From contig JAPYXD010000481.1 of assembly GCA_030998225.1 (NCBI GenBank), forward strand, positions 620,001 to 684,000: a DNA stretch of 64,000 bases, read 5' to 3'. Below, one piece after another: positions 12,590-23,862 of the stretch (position 1 is its first letter; each line of letters opens with the position of its first letter). The notes beneath the pieces were generated by a model. That model did not search any database. It was not told the origin of the DNA and saw only the letters and a program-made list of their open reading frames with translations. The position numbers and the translations under genes were made by a program. The DNA comes from Diplolepis rosae. Lineage: Eukaryota > Arthropoda > Insecta > Hymenoptera > Diplolepididae.

Positions 12590-13180
12590 TATCAGAAAAT
12601 TTGTTTTTCATTTTCACCTTGGAGGCTACGTTAATAAGCATAAATATCGCATTTGGTGCTCAGAAAACCCAAAAATGATTATTGAAAAACCTCTATCCGC
12701 AACGTGTAACTGTTTGGTGCGGTTTTTGAGCAGGAGGGATCATTGGGCCTTATTATTTTAGAAATTAAGCGCTATCGAACCATGATTAATGCATTTTTAT
12801 GGCCAGAATTGGAAAATATGAATGTGGACGATATTTATTTTCAAGAAGACGGCGCTACGTGCCACACAAGTGGCGAAACCATCGGTCTTTTGCGTGAAAA
12901 GTTTCCAGGTCGAGTGATTTCTGGAAATGGCGATTGCAATTGGCCGCCGAGATCATGCGATTTAACACCTGTAGACTTTTTTCTTTGAAGATACGTGAAA
13001 GATAAGGTTCATGCTGATGCTCCTCAGTCAATTCAAGAACTCAAAGGGAAGATTCGTACCGTTATCTACGAAATAGAGCCTCAAATGTGCAAAAATGTAA
13101 TGGAAAATTTCATCAAAAGAGCATGGTCCTTCAAACGTAGCCATGGAGGCCATATGAATGATATTGTTTTTCATTATTAA
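12590..13180 (+). pseudogene. Tc1/mariner-superfamily transposase relic, DD41D (rosa-like)
   Basis: The C-terminal two thirds of a transposase. Frame one gives HFHLGGYVNK and IIEKPL; the next frame gives YFQEDGATCH (second catalytic Asp) and CDLTPVDFFL (third catalytic Asp). I count 41 residues between these two Asp positions, the spacing described for the DD41D/rosa group. The frame changes near 12740, where a short piece of the protein has been lost, and a TGA at 12986-12988 replaces a Trp codon just after DFFL. The frame then continues to a plausible C-terminus HMNDIVFHY at 13180. The N-terminal HTH part is absent. Inactive. Confidence 0.8.
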
Positions 13181-13668
13181 TGACAAACCTACCGCTATTG
13201 AATGAAATAAAAATCAAATGATTTTTTACAAAATACACGCGTTTTTCTTATAAATCGAAATAAAAATTTTAATTTATCAATCTAAGCTAAAATCAAGTTT
13301 ATGAGATCCTAAGTATCCTCATGCGAAACAATAATAAATTTACAAACAAATATAGGTACTCAACTTTTAAACTATTAGTAAGTCAATGTGATATGTTTTT
13401 TTTATATAGCGACTCGATAATAGACTATAAAGTTAAATTAAATAGTTAACCTTCCCTTGGATTGACACCTTGACGAAGTCCTTCTCTTGGTTATGCCAAA
13501 AAATGAGGGGTGGGAGGCTCAGCGGATGGTCTTCGAGCCATAAAGATTGTAGTGTCCCGACAAATCGGTGAAAAAATGCGAAGGGCACTATAAGCGGGCA
13601 CCTTCCCAGTTGCATAAGGGGTGCCCTATAAAAGGTATGAGAAGTTGGGAACAATGTCTTCTAATAGA
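13181..13668. other. no gene recognised
   Basis: AT-rich, then a GC-richer patch (about 13480-13640) containing AAGGGGTGCCCTATAAAAGG. It resembles LINE leader DNA near 15.1 kb only loosely. No ORF with domain similarity. Confidence 0.35.
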
Positions 13669-14779
13669 ACTTTCCATGTAGATGATAGAAAGCAAACTAA
13701 TAAAAAATGGCATCTACATTATTCAAAAACTATACTGACCAAAAGAGTTTCCAATTGACAATTATTTTAAACAATATGACCCTTTATGCACGTACACCGA
13801 GACCAGACAATTTATTTTTTACTTAACTTTGTCTTTTACGCAGGAAAAATAAAACTAGTGATTGGACAAAACTCTATGCACACTGGACAAACGATGCTGA
13901 CCACTGCAGTTTCCATTTGTCAATTTGTTTAAATAATATAACCGCAAAGTTTGCAGAAAGATTATTTTTCGTCAAAGTCGTCTCTACATGGCCATGCAGG
14001 GGTGCATTTTGATGTTAAGGGTTGGAGCTCAAAAATCCATAGACATTTTCAAAGAGCCCAACAAAAGCCCAAAATTCTGGTACAGCTTAAGTTTTGAAGG
14101 CCTGATTTTTTAAAAAAAGAAACCTCCATACAAAATTTTCTTTTTCGGAAAAAGTATTGGAGCTCAGAAGAGCACAAAATTATAATATAAAAAAATTGGG
14201 GAATTCCGATTGTGGAGGTGCTAGATTGATGGACATGTTTTATTTGTCCTGTCTAAAAAACAAAGTCAAGTAAAAAAGAAATTATCTGGTCTTGGTATAC
14301 AGTACAGGCCAAAAGTATGGAGGTTTCTTTTTTTAAAAAATCAGGCCTCCAAAGCTTAAACTGTACCAGAATTTTGGGCTTTTGTTGGGCTCTTTGAAAA
14401 TGTCTATGGATTTTTGAGCTCCAACCCTTAACATCAAAATGCACCCCTGCATGGCCATGTAGAGACGACTTTGACGAAAAATAATCTTTCTGCAAACTTT
14501 GTGGTCATATTATTTAAACAAATTGACAAATGGAAACTGCAGTGGTCAGCATCGTTTGTCCAGTGTGCATAGAGTTTTGTCCAATCACTAGTTTTATTTT
14601 TCCTGCGTAAAAAACAAAGTTAAGTAAAAAATAAATTGTCTGGTCTCGGTGTACGTGCATAAAGGGTCATATTGTTTAAAAAAATTGTCAATTGGAAACT
14701 CTTTTAGTCAGTATAGTGTTTGAATAATGTAGATGCCATTTTTCATTGGTTTTCTTTCTATCATCTACGTAGAAAATGT
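13669..14779. repeat. long inverted repeat (hairpin), arms about 460 bp
   Basis: Arm one (13669-14129) and arm two (14317-14779) are near-identical reverse complements. Matching blocks in order include GTAGATGATAGAAAG, GGGTCATATTGTTTAAA, CACTGGACAAACGATGCTGA, GGCCATGCAGGGGTGCATTT and GGCCTGATTTTTTAAA. The loop is about 187 bases and itself contains a diverged piece of arm sequence (near 14235-14300). Open frames inside are by-products. A transcript would fold into a hairpin several hundred base pairs long. Confidence 0.85.
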
Positions 14780-15658
14780 TAATAAAAATTTTTTCATGTT
14801 TTGTGTGAAATTTTTTTTTTTAATATTTCTATTTTGAATGGTGGGCAAACGAAAGTGATGTATGGACAATCATGTACAAAAGTCGGACAAACGATCTGTA
14901 ATGTTTATTTGTTCAAAATAATAATTTGTTATTATCAGTGGTTCTCAACTTTTTTTTTTTTAATTGTTAATAAAAATTAAACAAAGGCTGGAAAAAAAAC
15001 TAATGGGTGGACAAATTTGGACCTACTTCGGACAAACGTATGCCATTGATAAGAATGTTCTATTCAAATACATGGGTGCCAACTTCACAGACTTCCCTAT
15101 AAACGGGTTTATCCCAAGCTGAAAAGGGGGTACGCTATAGACGCGTTTATCCCCATGAATGGAGAAGGATGTATGTTCCAGGCAACGGCGCTAGCGATGA
15201 GTCTGCGAGTGTCTGAGAGGAGTAAATGAATTGAATGTAGGAGGATGAATGACAACGCTGCGTGTCTGAAATGAATATCCTTTGAACGCGAGAAAACACC
15301 CTATAAAGGAGCTTTCTCCTGAATGGAGCTAAGAGTAAACTGGTAAATGGAATCCCCTAGGAGAACAGTCGGCGACTAAAAACAGTTCAACTCATCGTCC
15401 CCGTATGGCACCCTACTGGGAGTGCCCCGCCACCGAATGGTGTCTTTTCCAATCCATGAGGAAGCGATGCTAATGTGAGCTTAGCTCTGCAGGGTTCGTT
15501 TGTGTGGAGGTGGCGGGTGTGCGTATGTACAGCTGCTACTTCTCCCCTCACGATTATTTCGAGGTCTTCGAGACCTAGATCTGCCTCCTTGAGAAAAGCC
15601 TCAGTGAGGCTGCTGGGCGGATCCTTATAGCAAGTATTTTAAATTCAGGAACCAACCA
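14780..15658. other. no gene; probable LINE-derived leader
   Basis: 14780-15080 repeats words of the hairpin family (GGACAAACG several times). From about 15080 the DNA becomes GC-richer (ACGGGTTTATCCC, ATGGCACCCTACTGGGAGTG), like the R1-clade sequence that follows, so it may be its 5' untranslated part; this is inference. Confidence 0.3.
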
Positions 15659-16715
15659 GTGGATAAGAGTAGAGGCGGTAAAGGAAGGAGACCCTCCTGG
15701 AAATCAACACGACTCAGCAGGGACAGAATACGAGAACACCTTGAAGAAACCAGGCTCATTGATCAGCTAGGTTGGGTCGCGCCTGCTGGGTTGTTGGAAG
15801 ACACAGTGCGACGGGTGAGGCGGAATATGCCCGGAGCATGTGATCAAAGGATGCTTCGCCGAAAGCACAGGCAGGACAAGGACTCGATGTACTGGTGGAA
15901 TGATCAGTTGGCTGCCCTGTCGTAAATGCTTTGCAGCGCGGCGGAAATTCACCCGTTCAAAGAGGGATTCTCTGTTATATCAGGTGTGGAAACCGGCAAA
16001 AGCAGATTTGAGGCGAGGCATAAAGAGAATCCGATTTCAATGCTGGAAAGTTCTCGGAGAGCATGAGGTTGAATGGAAGGAAAGCATCAGGTACGTCCGG
16101 GTGCAGTTGGATCAGCGAACACCTACAGATCGCAATTGCCAAAGCCATTCAATGTTTGAGCTGACTTGGCTCGGATCATGCCCAACATTGGTGGACTCAG
16201 GGAAGCAAAGAGAAGACTGCTCCTGGAGATCGTTCCGCCAATCGATTTATTAGCGAAGGAAAGGCAGGAGACCTTTCAGCTCCACAAAGAGCTTATCTGC
16301 ATAACCGGCCTAAAGGAAATCGCTCGCGCGAAGGATGCCATCCATAAAGATGGAAGACACAGACTCGTCGAGAGATGGATGAACAGGAAGCACAGGAAAG
16401 TCCGCTTTTACTTGGCACAAGAGGTGTTGCTACTGCGCTTCCCCTGTGGATTATGCAGAGCACACACTCATCATATGTGCTAAGTGAGGCATGGCAAGGG
16501 AGGCCGTTGGTCGGGCGGTGGGTGCCGAACTCACTCCTGACACGATGGTTTTTCTCACGCTCCAGTCTAAGCGGTTGTGGATGCTTATCGAGTCATTCGT
16601 CACACTGATGATGAAGACGAAGGAGCTTGATGGGAGGGATCCTTTTCCTCTCCTAGCTGGCGCGCCTGGCCGGTTTACCTAACGGGCGTGCGGCCGCGGG
16701 GGTCGGAGAGATGTG
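15659..16715 (+). pseudogene. R1-clade non-LTR retrotransposon, RT core deleted (copy A)
   Basis: Starts in the linker after the endonuclease (GGKGRRPSWKSTRLSRDRIR), reaches YWWNDQLAAL, then near 16050 jumps straight from QCWK to LGEHEVEWKESIRY, a block that follows the RT catalytic core. The whole palm with its F/Y-x-DD box is gone. Further small deletions and frameshifts affect the C-terminal part (PPIDLLAKERQETFQLHKEL, FYLAQE). The 3' noncoding part (CTAACGGGCGTGCGGCCGCG, about 16680-16700) matches the second copy at 51.99-52.05 kb. GC-rich compared with its surroundings. Dead copy. Confidence 0.85.
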
Positions 16716-17244
16716 TTACAAGTTTCTATTTGGTTTTCTAACAGCTTGATCTCGCTAACGTACATTGTCGAGGAAAGAAGGATATTTGCAAGAATATTTT
16801 GTACCAGTCACATGTACTACTTATGCATAATATAAGAAAAAACTTACACTCTTTATTATAGTTCTTTTCCATATTTGTCTACACGAAGAAAAAAGTCTAA
16901 GTTTTATAGTAAGCTGAGCTCTTCCTATTAAAGTACCGAACTTAATATGCGAAATTGGTATAAGCTTCTACCACTATTGGCATGAAGTCATGCATTTTTA
17001 GCATGGAATGTCTTATACTATAAAAGAAAAAAACGCATGCCATTATTACTAGTGTACAGGAATTCATTTTTTTTATTGTTCAGAATTGAAGTCTACAGCT
17101 ATCTCCCAATATGTCCTTTATCATGTACCAAAATTTCATCTAAAAAATTCATTATTGTGGAAAAATCTTGGGGGAGACTGATTTTAATGATTTATTCAGC
17201 TGTCCCGGTTAATCTATACCAAGAAGTAATAAAATAATACATAC
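16716..17244. other. no gene; would be intron 1 of the TRMT2A-like gene
   Basis: AT-rich with no conserved coding block. The next exon of the minus-strand gene at 17245-17574 should lie to the left, but none was found in this window. Confidence 0.4.
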
Positions 17245-17574
17245 GTGAGCAGTAAGTCTTGAATTTTTCCACAAAATACCATTGAGTAAAGAAATTGCTT
17301 GATCACGATGTTCTATGCTTCTAAAACAAACATAAAGCCAGCCGCTACCCCTTCTCGGTGGTTTCACTTTGCACAAATTCACTCCTAATTTAACAGTTAG
17401 AAGTTTCTTGAACTCTCCAATACCATAGTATTTAGGCATCCCTCTTATTTCTATTTTGTATTTTTCAGAAGAAAAACCGTCTCTATCCAAATATGCATAT
17501 GGATCATTTTGACTATTCTTTCTTGATACATCTTTAGAACCTGGAGTAGACATTTTTTTAACCGGTTCTGTCAT
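17245..17574 (-). CDS. TRMT2A: TRMT2A-like tRNA (uracil-5-)-methyltransferase, first exon (RRM)
   Basis: 110 codons from the ATG at 17574, ending at a good donor (CAC|GTATGT, GT at 17244-17243). The protein has a polar N-terminus (MTEPVKKMSTPGSKD), then DPYAYLDRDGFSSEKYKIEI, then an RRM-like fold: beta strand KIEIRGMPKYY, helix FKKLL, and the RNP1-like strand GWLYVCFRS followed by RDQAISLLNG. That order matches the N-terminal RRM of metazoan TRMT2A, which makes m5U54 in cytosolic tRNAs. The catalytic SAM-dependent domain would be in later exons and is not seen. Either the rest lies beyond the transposon-filled DNA to the left, or this is a stranded exon. The start could also be the Met at codon 8. 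Confidence 0.6.
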
Positions 17575-17710
17575 TTTCAAAACAAAATTTTTACTTACTA
17601 CTTGTTACATTCAGTATAGACGTAAGGGGACCACAGTAGTGTAACCGAAAATAAGTGAATTTTAACATAGTTATTATAGATAGAGTAGATACGGGTCTAT
17701 GCCAAAATCC
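17575..17710. promoter_or_regulatory. probable 5' flank of the TRMT2A-like gene
   Basis: 136 bases between the gene's ATG and the P-like element at 17711. The TRMT2A-like promoter should lie here or inside that element. The block TATGCCAAAATCC next to the element recurs, inverted, beside the 309-bp derivative (about 29377-29391). No TATA box evident. Confidence 0.25.
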
Positions 17711-18123
17711 CACGGTCGTATAGACAGGTCTGGCATCTCCCGTGGTGGGGGATGTTCCCTTATCGTGATGAGTAGTAGGTTCGAAAGTGACCGCTTGGGC
17801 AGCGCTGCAATCGAGTAGTTGAAGGAATACCCGTGGTATACACAGCCCCGTCCGACTCTTTAGTATTTCAGCAGAAAACTTTCGGTCCTTATTGCTACGA
17901 GTTTCTATCTTATAATTTTCGCCGTACGGCGGCGCTTCCCGCGTGTAGGCCTACTCTGACATGCAGTTGTATGTAAACGATGTAAACAAATGAGATAAAT
18001 ACAAATAAATATGTGTTGAAAAAACTAAATAATATTGAAATAATAGTGGATTAAATTATAAAAAAATAGTGGATTCAATTAAAATAATCTAGTGCTGTAT
18101 TATAGTGGATCAGTGATAATAAA

Positions 18124-18363
18124 ATGGTTAATAAGTGCATCGCCCCAAACTGTTCATAGGGTTACAGTTCAACTCGTTCTAACAGCGAGAAAATTCATTT
18201 TTTCAAAGTGCCTAAAGATTTAGTTGCTGAATATCCAAAAGCAATAAAAAGAAAAAATTTTATTGTAACAGCCGGACAGTTTGTTTGCGAGAAAAATTTT
18301 CTTAAAGAAGAGGTTCTTTGGAAGAGAGAAGTAAAGGATCCTGCTGGAAATGTTATAGCATCG
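18124..18363 (+). pseudogene. THAP-domain exon inside the P-like element
   Basis: 80 codons from ATG to a donor (ATCG|GTATGT). MVNKCIAPNCS holds the first Cys pair of a THAP zinc finger, HFFKVPKD the turn usually written F-P, and FVCEKNFLKEEV the last Cys followed by Asn where THAP has His (C-x2-H). A TAG at 18157-18159 interrupts the frame right after the second Cys. Two lesions in one finger point to loss of function. THAP fingers bind the ends of P-type transposons or serve domesticated regulators; the flanking inverted repeats support the former here. No downstream exon is evident. Confidence 0.7.
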
Positions 18364-19605
18364 GTATGTATAAATAAATATATAAATAATAATTAATATC
18401 TGTGTAAAACTTAATGTGATAAATTTTTAAAAAATTTTAATAGATATCATTTTCAATTTTTATTGCTTCAATTGTAATGTCCGAATTCTAACCTAAAGAA
18501 GATGTCTGTTGTTTTCCGGCTGTTCCTCTGACTTTTTTTTCCATCTCTTATTATTCTTGAGTTCCTTTATGTTTGGGATGGTTTTAGTTTAAATAAATAA
18601 ATGAAAATATGAAGATGTTACATTAGCTAATTTTCTTACCTTTTATTGTAAGAAAAATTTATTTTCAAATTAATTCCAAAATTTTTCCCAATTATTCTTT
18701 GAATTAGTAAGCCAATTTTCCAGAAGAATAATTTCCTTCAAAAAAGTAAAATTAGCGAAAAATATACATAACTAAGCTAATTTTAAACAAATCGCATGAA
18801 ACAAAATTTATTGTTAATGCCAAAGTAGAATGTCTCTTTGAATAGCATCATCGTAAGAGAAACGCATTTGAGTTGATTTTCTGCGAATTTAAGTAAACAT
18901 TGTGCAATACTACTTGCAAATTAGAATTAGAATCGTCAAGAAAAAGCTGAGATTACGGAAGAAAGCGCCTTGAAAAGAAAAGCAGCAAAGCTGTGTGATA
19001 CTTAGTTTTTTAGCCTTCTAACGTATATTATTTATTAAATTAAAGTTTTTTATTGCGAAAGTGACTCAGAGCTATGTTTTATTTAAATTATTGTTTTACT
19101 GTGTTAAAATTTTATATGCTTTTGAAAAAAGCAATAAATCAATGTTCTACTTCATTTTATTTTATTAATAAATTATGTATTTTATTAATACTGAAATTGA
19201 TATATGTATTTCATAAATGTGAAAAAGAAATATATATACCGTTCAGTCTTTCAGACCCAAAAATGTATTTTTCACATTTGATATATTTATTCATTTCCCT
19301 TATTCAAAAAATTTTTAATAACTCTAATATATATCAAATTTTCTTTTCCTATTTAACACAATTTACGTTCATTATTCGTGTTATTCGTTAATAAGACTAC
19401 TAACTTTTGAAAATCCTTACATTAAAAAATATAATTATTTCACAATTTATTTCTCTCCTTCCATTATTTTATACATATAATTAACACTCTAGAAATAATA
19501 TATACTAACAAAAATAATAAATTTTTAAAGTAACTCGTCTTTAAACTTCGTAAATGTTAAATTAAAAATGTTTTAAACATTTCTCCCATTAGATTACATG
19601 TTATT
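18364..19605. other. interior of the P-like element, no further exon seen
   Basis: AT-rich. The open frame at 19074-19391 is low-complexity (Phe, Ile, Tyr, Leu) and matches no transposase domain. Confidence 0.45.
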
Positions 19606-20069
19606 GTAGGCCTACACGCGGAAAGCGCCGCCGTGCGACGAAAATAGTAAGATAGAAACGCGTAGCAATAAGGACCGGCCATCTTTTTTTGAGTCGGACG
19701 GGGCTGGGTATACAGACAGCTTTCACAGCTGACTACGTTCTAGGTATATCTATATATATACATGCTACGGTGCGGTCATCGGCCACTACTCGATACCAGC
19801 GCTATCCGTGACAAAAATATGAAACATTCTGACTTCAATAAGGGAACATCCCCCACCACGGGAGTTGCCAAACCTGTCTATACTACCGTGGTCTATACGA
19901 CCGTGGTGTCGAGATAACTGTGGAAGATTGGCTATCCTATCTGCTCGTTAGGTGGTGCTGACCATGAAATAAATCTCATACGCATAAATAAAGAAAATAT
20001 AATGTATATTTTTTCGTAATAACAAAGAGTAGAATATAAAAATACATTTATGATAAAATCAATTACATT

Positions 20070-20476
20070 CTTTTTAATAAAATTCAGAATCAATTAAACC
20101 AAACTCGATCTGATTAAAATAGATGGAATTTTTTTTATAAAAAGTGACTAGTTTCAAGGTTATGTGCGAAAAATCATCATTAATTGAACCAAACTCGAAC
20201 CTAATTAAACAGATGGTAATGTTTTTATATAAAATTAGAAGATTTAAGGTTATGTGCGGAAAATCATCATTAATTGGACCAATCTTGATATGATTAAAAC
20301 AGATGGTAATGTTATTATATGAAATTTATTAGATTTAAGGTTATGCGCGGAAAATCATCATTAATTGGACCAAACACGATTCTAATTGAACAGCTGGTAA
20401 TGTTTTTATATAAAATTATTAGTTTTTAGGTTATGTGCGGAAAATCATCATTAATTGGACCAAACTCGATCCTAAT
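20070..20476. repeat. ~90-bp tandem array, left part
   Basis: The word AATCATCATTAATTG recurs at 20172, 20262, 20352 and 20443, spacing 90-91. Each unit holds CCAAACTCGATCCTAATTAA, AACAGATGGTAATGTTTTTA and a GGTTATGTGCGGAAA block. It continues after the foldback insert at 22395. Confidence 0.85.
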
Positions 20477-22386
20477 CAGCCGTATGTATCAGCCCGTATT
20501 TCACGATTCTAACTTGACCCCCTTAGTGTCCTAAGTTGAATTCCTAAGTTAGTTTGCCGAATCGTCACACGCGGCGCTAACTGTACCATCACTCCCTGAA
20601 AATGCACAGTAACATACGAAGAATTTAATAAAAAAATTTTAAAAATATGTTATTCAATGCCATAAACAAATAAAAGAGATCAGACTTTAAATAATAATAT
20701 TATTTGAATATTTTGAATTAAATTTTCCCCTTTTTATTCATATTTATCTCGTACAAAAACTATTTTGAAACATTCAGCTGATATTAGAATTTAAATATTA
20801 ATTTCTCTTTTATTCCTTTTTGGCATTGAATAATAAATTTTTTTAAATTTTTATATTTAAATGTCTACATATCACTGCATTTATGTTATTTTTTTGAGGT
20901 AAAATTAAGTTGAAAAATGAAAAAAAAATGAAAAATTCTGAACAAGGAACGAAGTTGATGAGAGTTGTGATTAGATGGAAATCATTATGAATAATTAAAG
21001 AAAATAGAATATAAAATGAGGTGAATATAATTTTTTTTTTAAATAGTTAACTAACATTAATAAAAACAGTATAATAAGAACAATTAAATTTTTTTTTCAT
21101 TTTCAAATCCAAAAGTAGTCTATCTACGTCCGTTTTCATCCTCTCTAATATTAACGAAATTTTGTACACAAACAAGTAGAAACTGAACCAAATTATTCAT
21201 ATAAACTTGCTACTCTTCTTAAGTATCACATGCCTTCAAAGCTTATAATTTTACTAATAGATCAAATAAATTACATTTCTAGAAATCACCTCAGACGTAA
21301 TGAAATTTTGCATTTAGTGACCTAAAAACAGGGTTTTTTTGTGCAGCATTGACAAAAATAATGCAAAAAAAGTCCAAATTTCATAGTTTTAACCATTTTT
21401 AATAACACCTAAAGCAATGAACTTTTCAAAATTTTTGTTCATCTATCACAAAGGTAGATTTACGGAAAATATCTGATGTATATGAAAGAAACTGTAATCA
21501 TTTTTACCTGGATGCTGTGAAAGTTTAAATTTAAAGAAACAAAGTTGTAAAAGTTCAAATTCGTGAAATCAGTCATAAAAAAAATATAAAAATACTTTTA
21601 ATGTATTTCTAAGTTACATATTTTCTATTTTGTTTATAATAATTAATTTTCACAATTTGTAGGATCCGCTTTTTAGGTATGAAAATACTTTGAATTTTTA
21701 CAACTTTTTGTTTCCCTAAATTTCAACTTTCACATTTCGTGAATGTTAGAGACGATGAAAACGGACGTAGATAGATTACTTTTGGTTTTGAAAATGAAAA
21801 AAAAAATTATTTGTTCTTATTATACTGTTTTAATTAATGTTAGTTAACTATTTTAAAAATGTAAATTAATATTCTCCTTTTTTTATATTCTATTTTCTTT
21901 AATTATTCATAATTATTTCCAATTAATTACAACCCTCATCAACTTCGTTCCTTGTTCAGAATTTTAAAATTTTTCCATTTTTCAACATAATTTTACCTCA
22001 AAAAAATAATATAAATGCAGTGATATGTAGACATTCAAATATAAAAATTTAAAAAAAGTTATTATACAATGCCAAAAAGGAATAAAAGAGATATTAATAT
22101 TTAAATTCTAATATCAGCTGAATGTTTCAAAATAGTTTTTGTACGAGATAAATATGAATAAAAAGGGAAAAATTTAATTTAAAATATTCAAATAATATTA
22201 TTATTTGTTTATGGCATTGAATAATATATTTTAAAAATTTTTTTATTAAATTCTTCGTATGTTACTGTGCATTTCCATGGAGTGATGGTACAGTTAGCGC
22301 CGCGTGTGACGGTACAGCAAACTATGTTAGGAATTCAACTTAGGACACTAACGGGGCGCCATTTTCATTTCTGATGCATACGGCTG
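20477..22386. mobile_element. hAT-like foldback element, 1.9 kb
   Basis: Ends CAGCCGTATG / CATACGGCTG and an 8-bp target duplication ATCCTAAT (20469-20476 and 22387-22394), typical of hAT. It sits inside the 90-bp array. Each arm is about 650 bp (20477-21140 and 21740-22386), matching from the end (CCTAAGTTGAATTCCTA, CGCGGCGCTAACTGTA) inward to AAAAGTAGTCTATCTACGTC. The ~600-bp loop has no transposase. Related pieces: 29404-30602, 12500-12575 and 4700-4775. Confidence 0.85.
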
Positions 22387-22830
22387 ATCCTAATTAAACA
22401 GCTGGTAATGTTTTTATATAAAATCACTAGGTTTAAGGTTATCTGCGTAAAATCATAATCAATTGGACCAAACTTGATCCTAATTAAATAGATGGTAATG
22501 TTTTTATATAAAATTATTAGTATTCAGGTTATGTGCAAAAAATTATCATTAATTGGTCCAAACTCGAACCTAATTAAACAGATAGTAATGTTTTTATATG
22601 AAATTAGTAGATTTACGGTTATGTGCTGAAAATCATCATTAATTGGACTAAACTTGATATGATTAAAACAGATGGTAATGTTTTTATATGAAATCCATTA
22701 GATTTAAGGTTATATGCCGAAAATCATTATTAATTGGACCAAACTCGATTCTAATTAAACAGGTGGTAATGTTTTTTTATAAAATTATTAGTTTTTAGGT
22801 TATGTGCGGAAAATCACTATTAATTTCCTA
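22387..22830. repeat. ~90-bp tandem array, right part
   Basis: Same unit as 20070-20476 resuming after the foldback: GGTAATGTTTTTATATAAAA and ATTGGACCAAACTCG blocks, about five units, then breaking off near 22830. Confidence 0.8.
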
Positions 22831-23836
22831 GCGGAACCATGTGAGAGAACGTTCATAGAATACTCTGACCGTTCTATGACCTGGCATTATTACGGCTAAG
22901 ATCGGTAAAAAAGACATTAAAAGCTTTGCAATTATGACTCTGTGGCAAAATGAAGAAAGAGAAACCACGATTGGTATTATAACGCAAAAAGTTTAAGAAT
23001 TTCCACAACAACCCAAAAAAAATGACGTTTAATTTCCCTTTCAGCTATTTATATACCTAAAAGATTGGCTCGCAATAATTTTACAAAAATTTAGGCAGTC
23101 GACTTACTACTTTTGAAGTTCTAGATGAGTCAGCTGATATATATATATATATTTCGCACTCATCACAACACAAAAGAATTTTATTTATTTATTTATTTAT
23201 TTTTTTTTTAGTTTCACTTTAAACACTTTCCACTCGCGTATCAGCTTCTTCGGATTTCTACTCCCTTTCTGCTTCTTTTTAGCTTCCTTCCAGTTTCCTT
23301 CCTTCTCCGTAGACGTCTTTTAGGGATGAAAAGTTTTCTGAGCCTGCGGTGATCCAGGGGGAATACTGGCGGAACCCAACAGAACACCGTCTGCAATCCT
23401 GGTACGTAGGGTCTGTACCCGAAGCCTCCAGGCCTAAAAACCGCCCAAAAACCTTGAGGAGGAATCGCGGCTATTTGTAGATCCTCTTCTTGTCCTCGTT
23501 TTCTTCTTCACGTTCACCCGTCTTCTTCTCGGCCTTCTTGTCCTTCTTCCTCTTGAGAACCTCCCTTTCGTAAGCTACTTATATCACCTCGTACTCAGAA
23601 GGCGGGTTGAAGAACAAGAATTTGTGACCTTCTTCTTGTCTCGATGATCCAGATGTCCTTATCCTGACGTTTCTCTTCAATAGTTACACTGATATCTTCA
23701 CAGCAAGGAATTTCAAAGTTCTTTCTCGAAATGTTCACTTAAAAAAAAATTATAGTTATTGTAAAAAATTAATTTTTAATTTTTTTTTTTTTTGAGTTTT
23801 CAAAAATGGAATTTCACTCGCGGCGAGTTTGTGGTA
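22831..23836 (-). pseudogene. LTR-retrotransposon leader and gag remnant
   Basis: On the minus strand, downstream of a primer site (23837-23853), the DNA encodes a decayed protein: ISRKNFEIPCCEDISVTIEE, then in a shifted frame a Lys/Glu-rich stretch (REVLKRKKDKKAEKKTGERE) and a Gly/Pro/Phe-rich part. Several stops and frame changes. By position this is gag, but I see no capsid or zinc-knuckle motif that would name the family. The left part (22831-23150) holds nothing recognisable; a TA run lies at about 23138-23151 and an ATTT run at 23177-23200. Confidence 0.45.
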
Positions 23837-23853
23837 TCCCACTTCTGACACCA
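23837..23853 (-). other. primer-binding site, tRNA-Leu type
   Basis: The minus strand reads TGGTGTCAGAAGTGGGA, the standard complement of an insect tRNA-Leu 3' end, nine bases inside the LTR edge. It fixes the element's orientation. tRNA-Leu priming occurs in, for example, the mdg3 group of Gypsy elements. Confidence 0.75.
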
Positions 23854-23862
23854 AAAACAACT

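Larger units (their letters stand above)
17711..19905 (+). mobile_element. P-superfamily-like element with THAP exon
   Basis: Inverted ends: CACGGTCGTATAGACAGGTC at 17711 and its partner ending at 19905, where the last 15 bases are a doubled end. Long inverted subterminal blocks follow: TCTCCCGTGGTGGGGGATGT near the ends, then CAGCCCCGTCCGACTC (17848 / about 19697-19710) and GCGTGTAGGCCTAC (17939 / 19609). Between the arms lies a THAP-domain exon (18124-18363). THAP DNA-binding domains occur in P-element transposases, and the 309-bp derivative at 29051 has an 8-bp target duplication, as P elements do. No duplication is visible here and no catalytic domain was found, so this copy is internally deleted. 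Confidence 0.6.

Noticed and set aside
14253..14495. Minus-strand ORF in the hairpin
   Set aside because: Frame falls in an inverted-repeat arm also present elsewhere without the frame.
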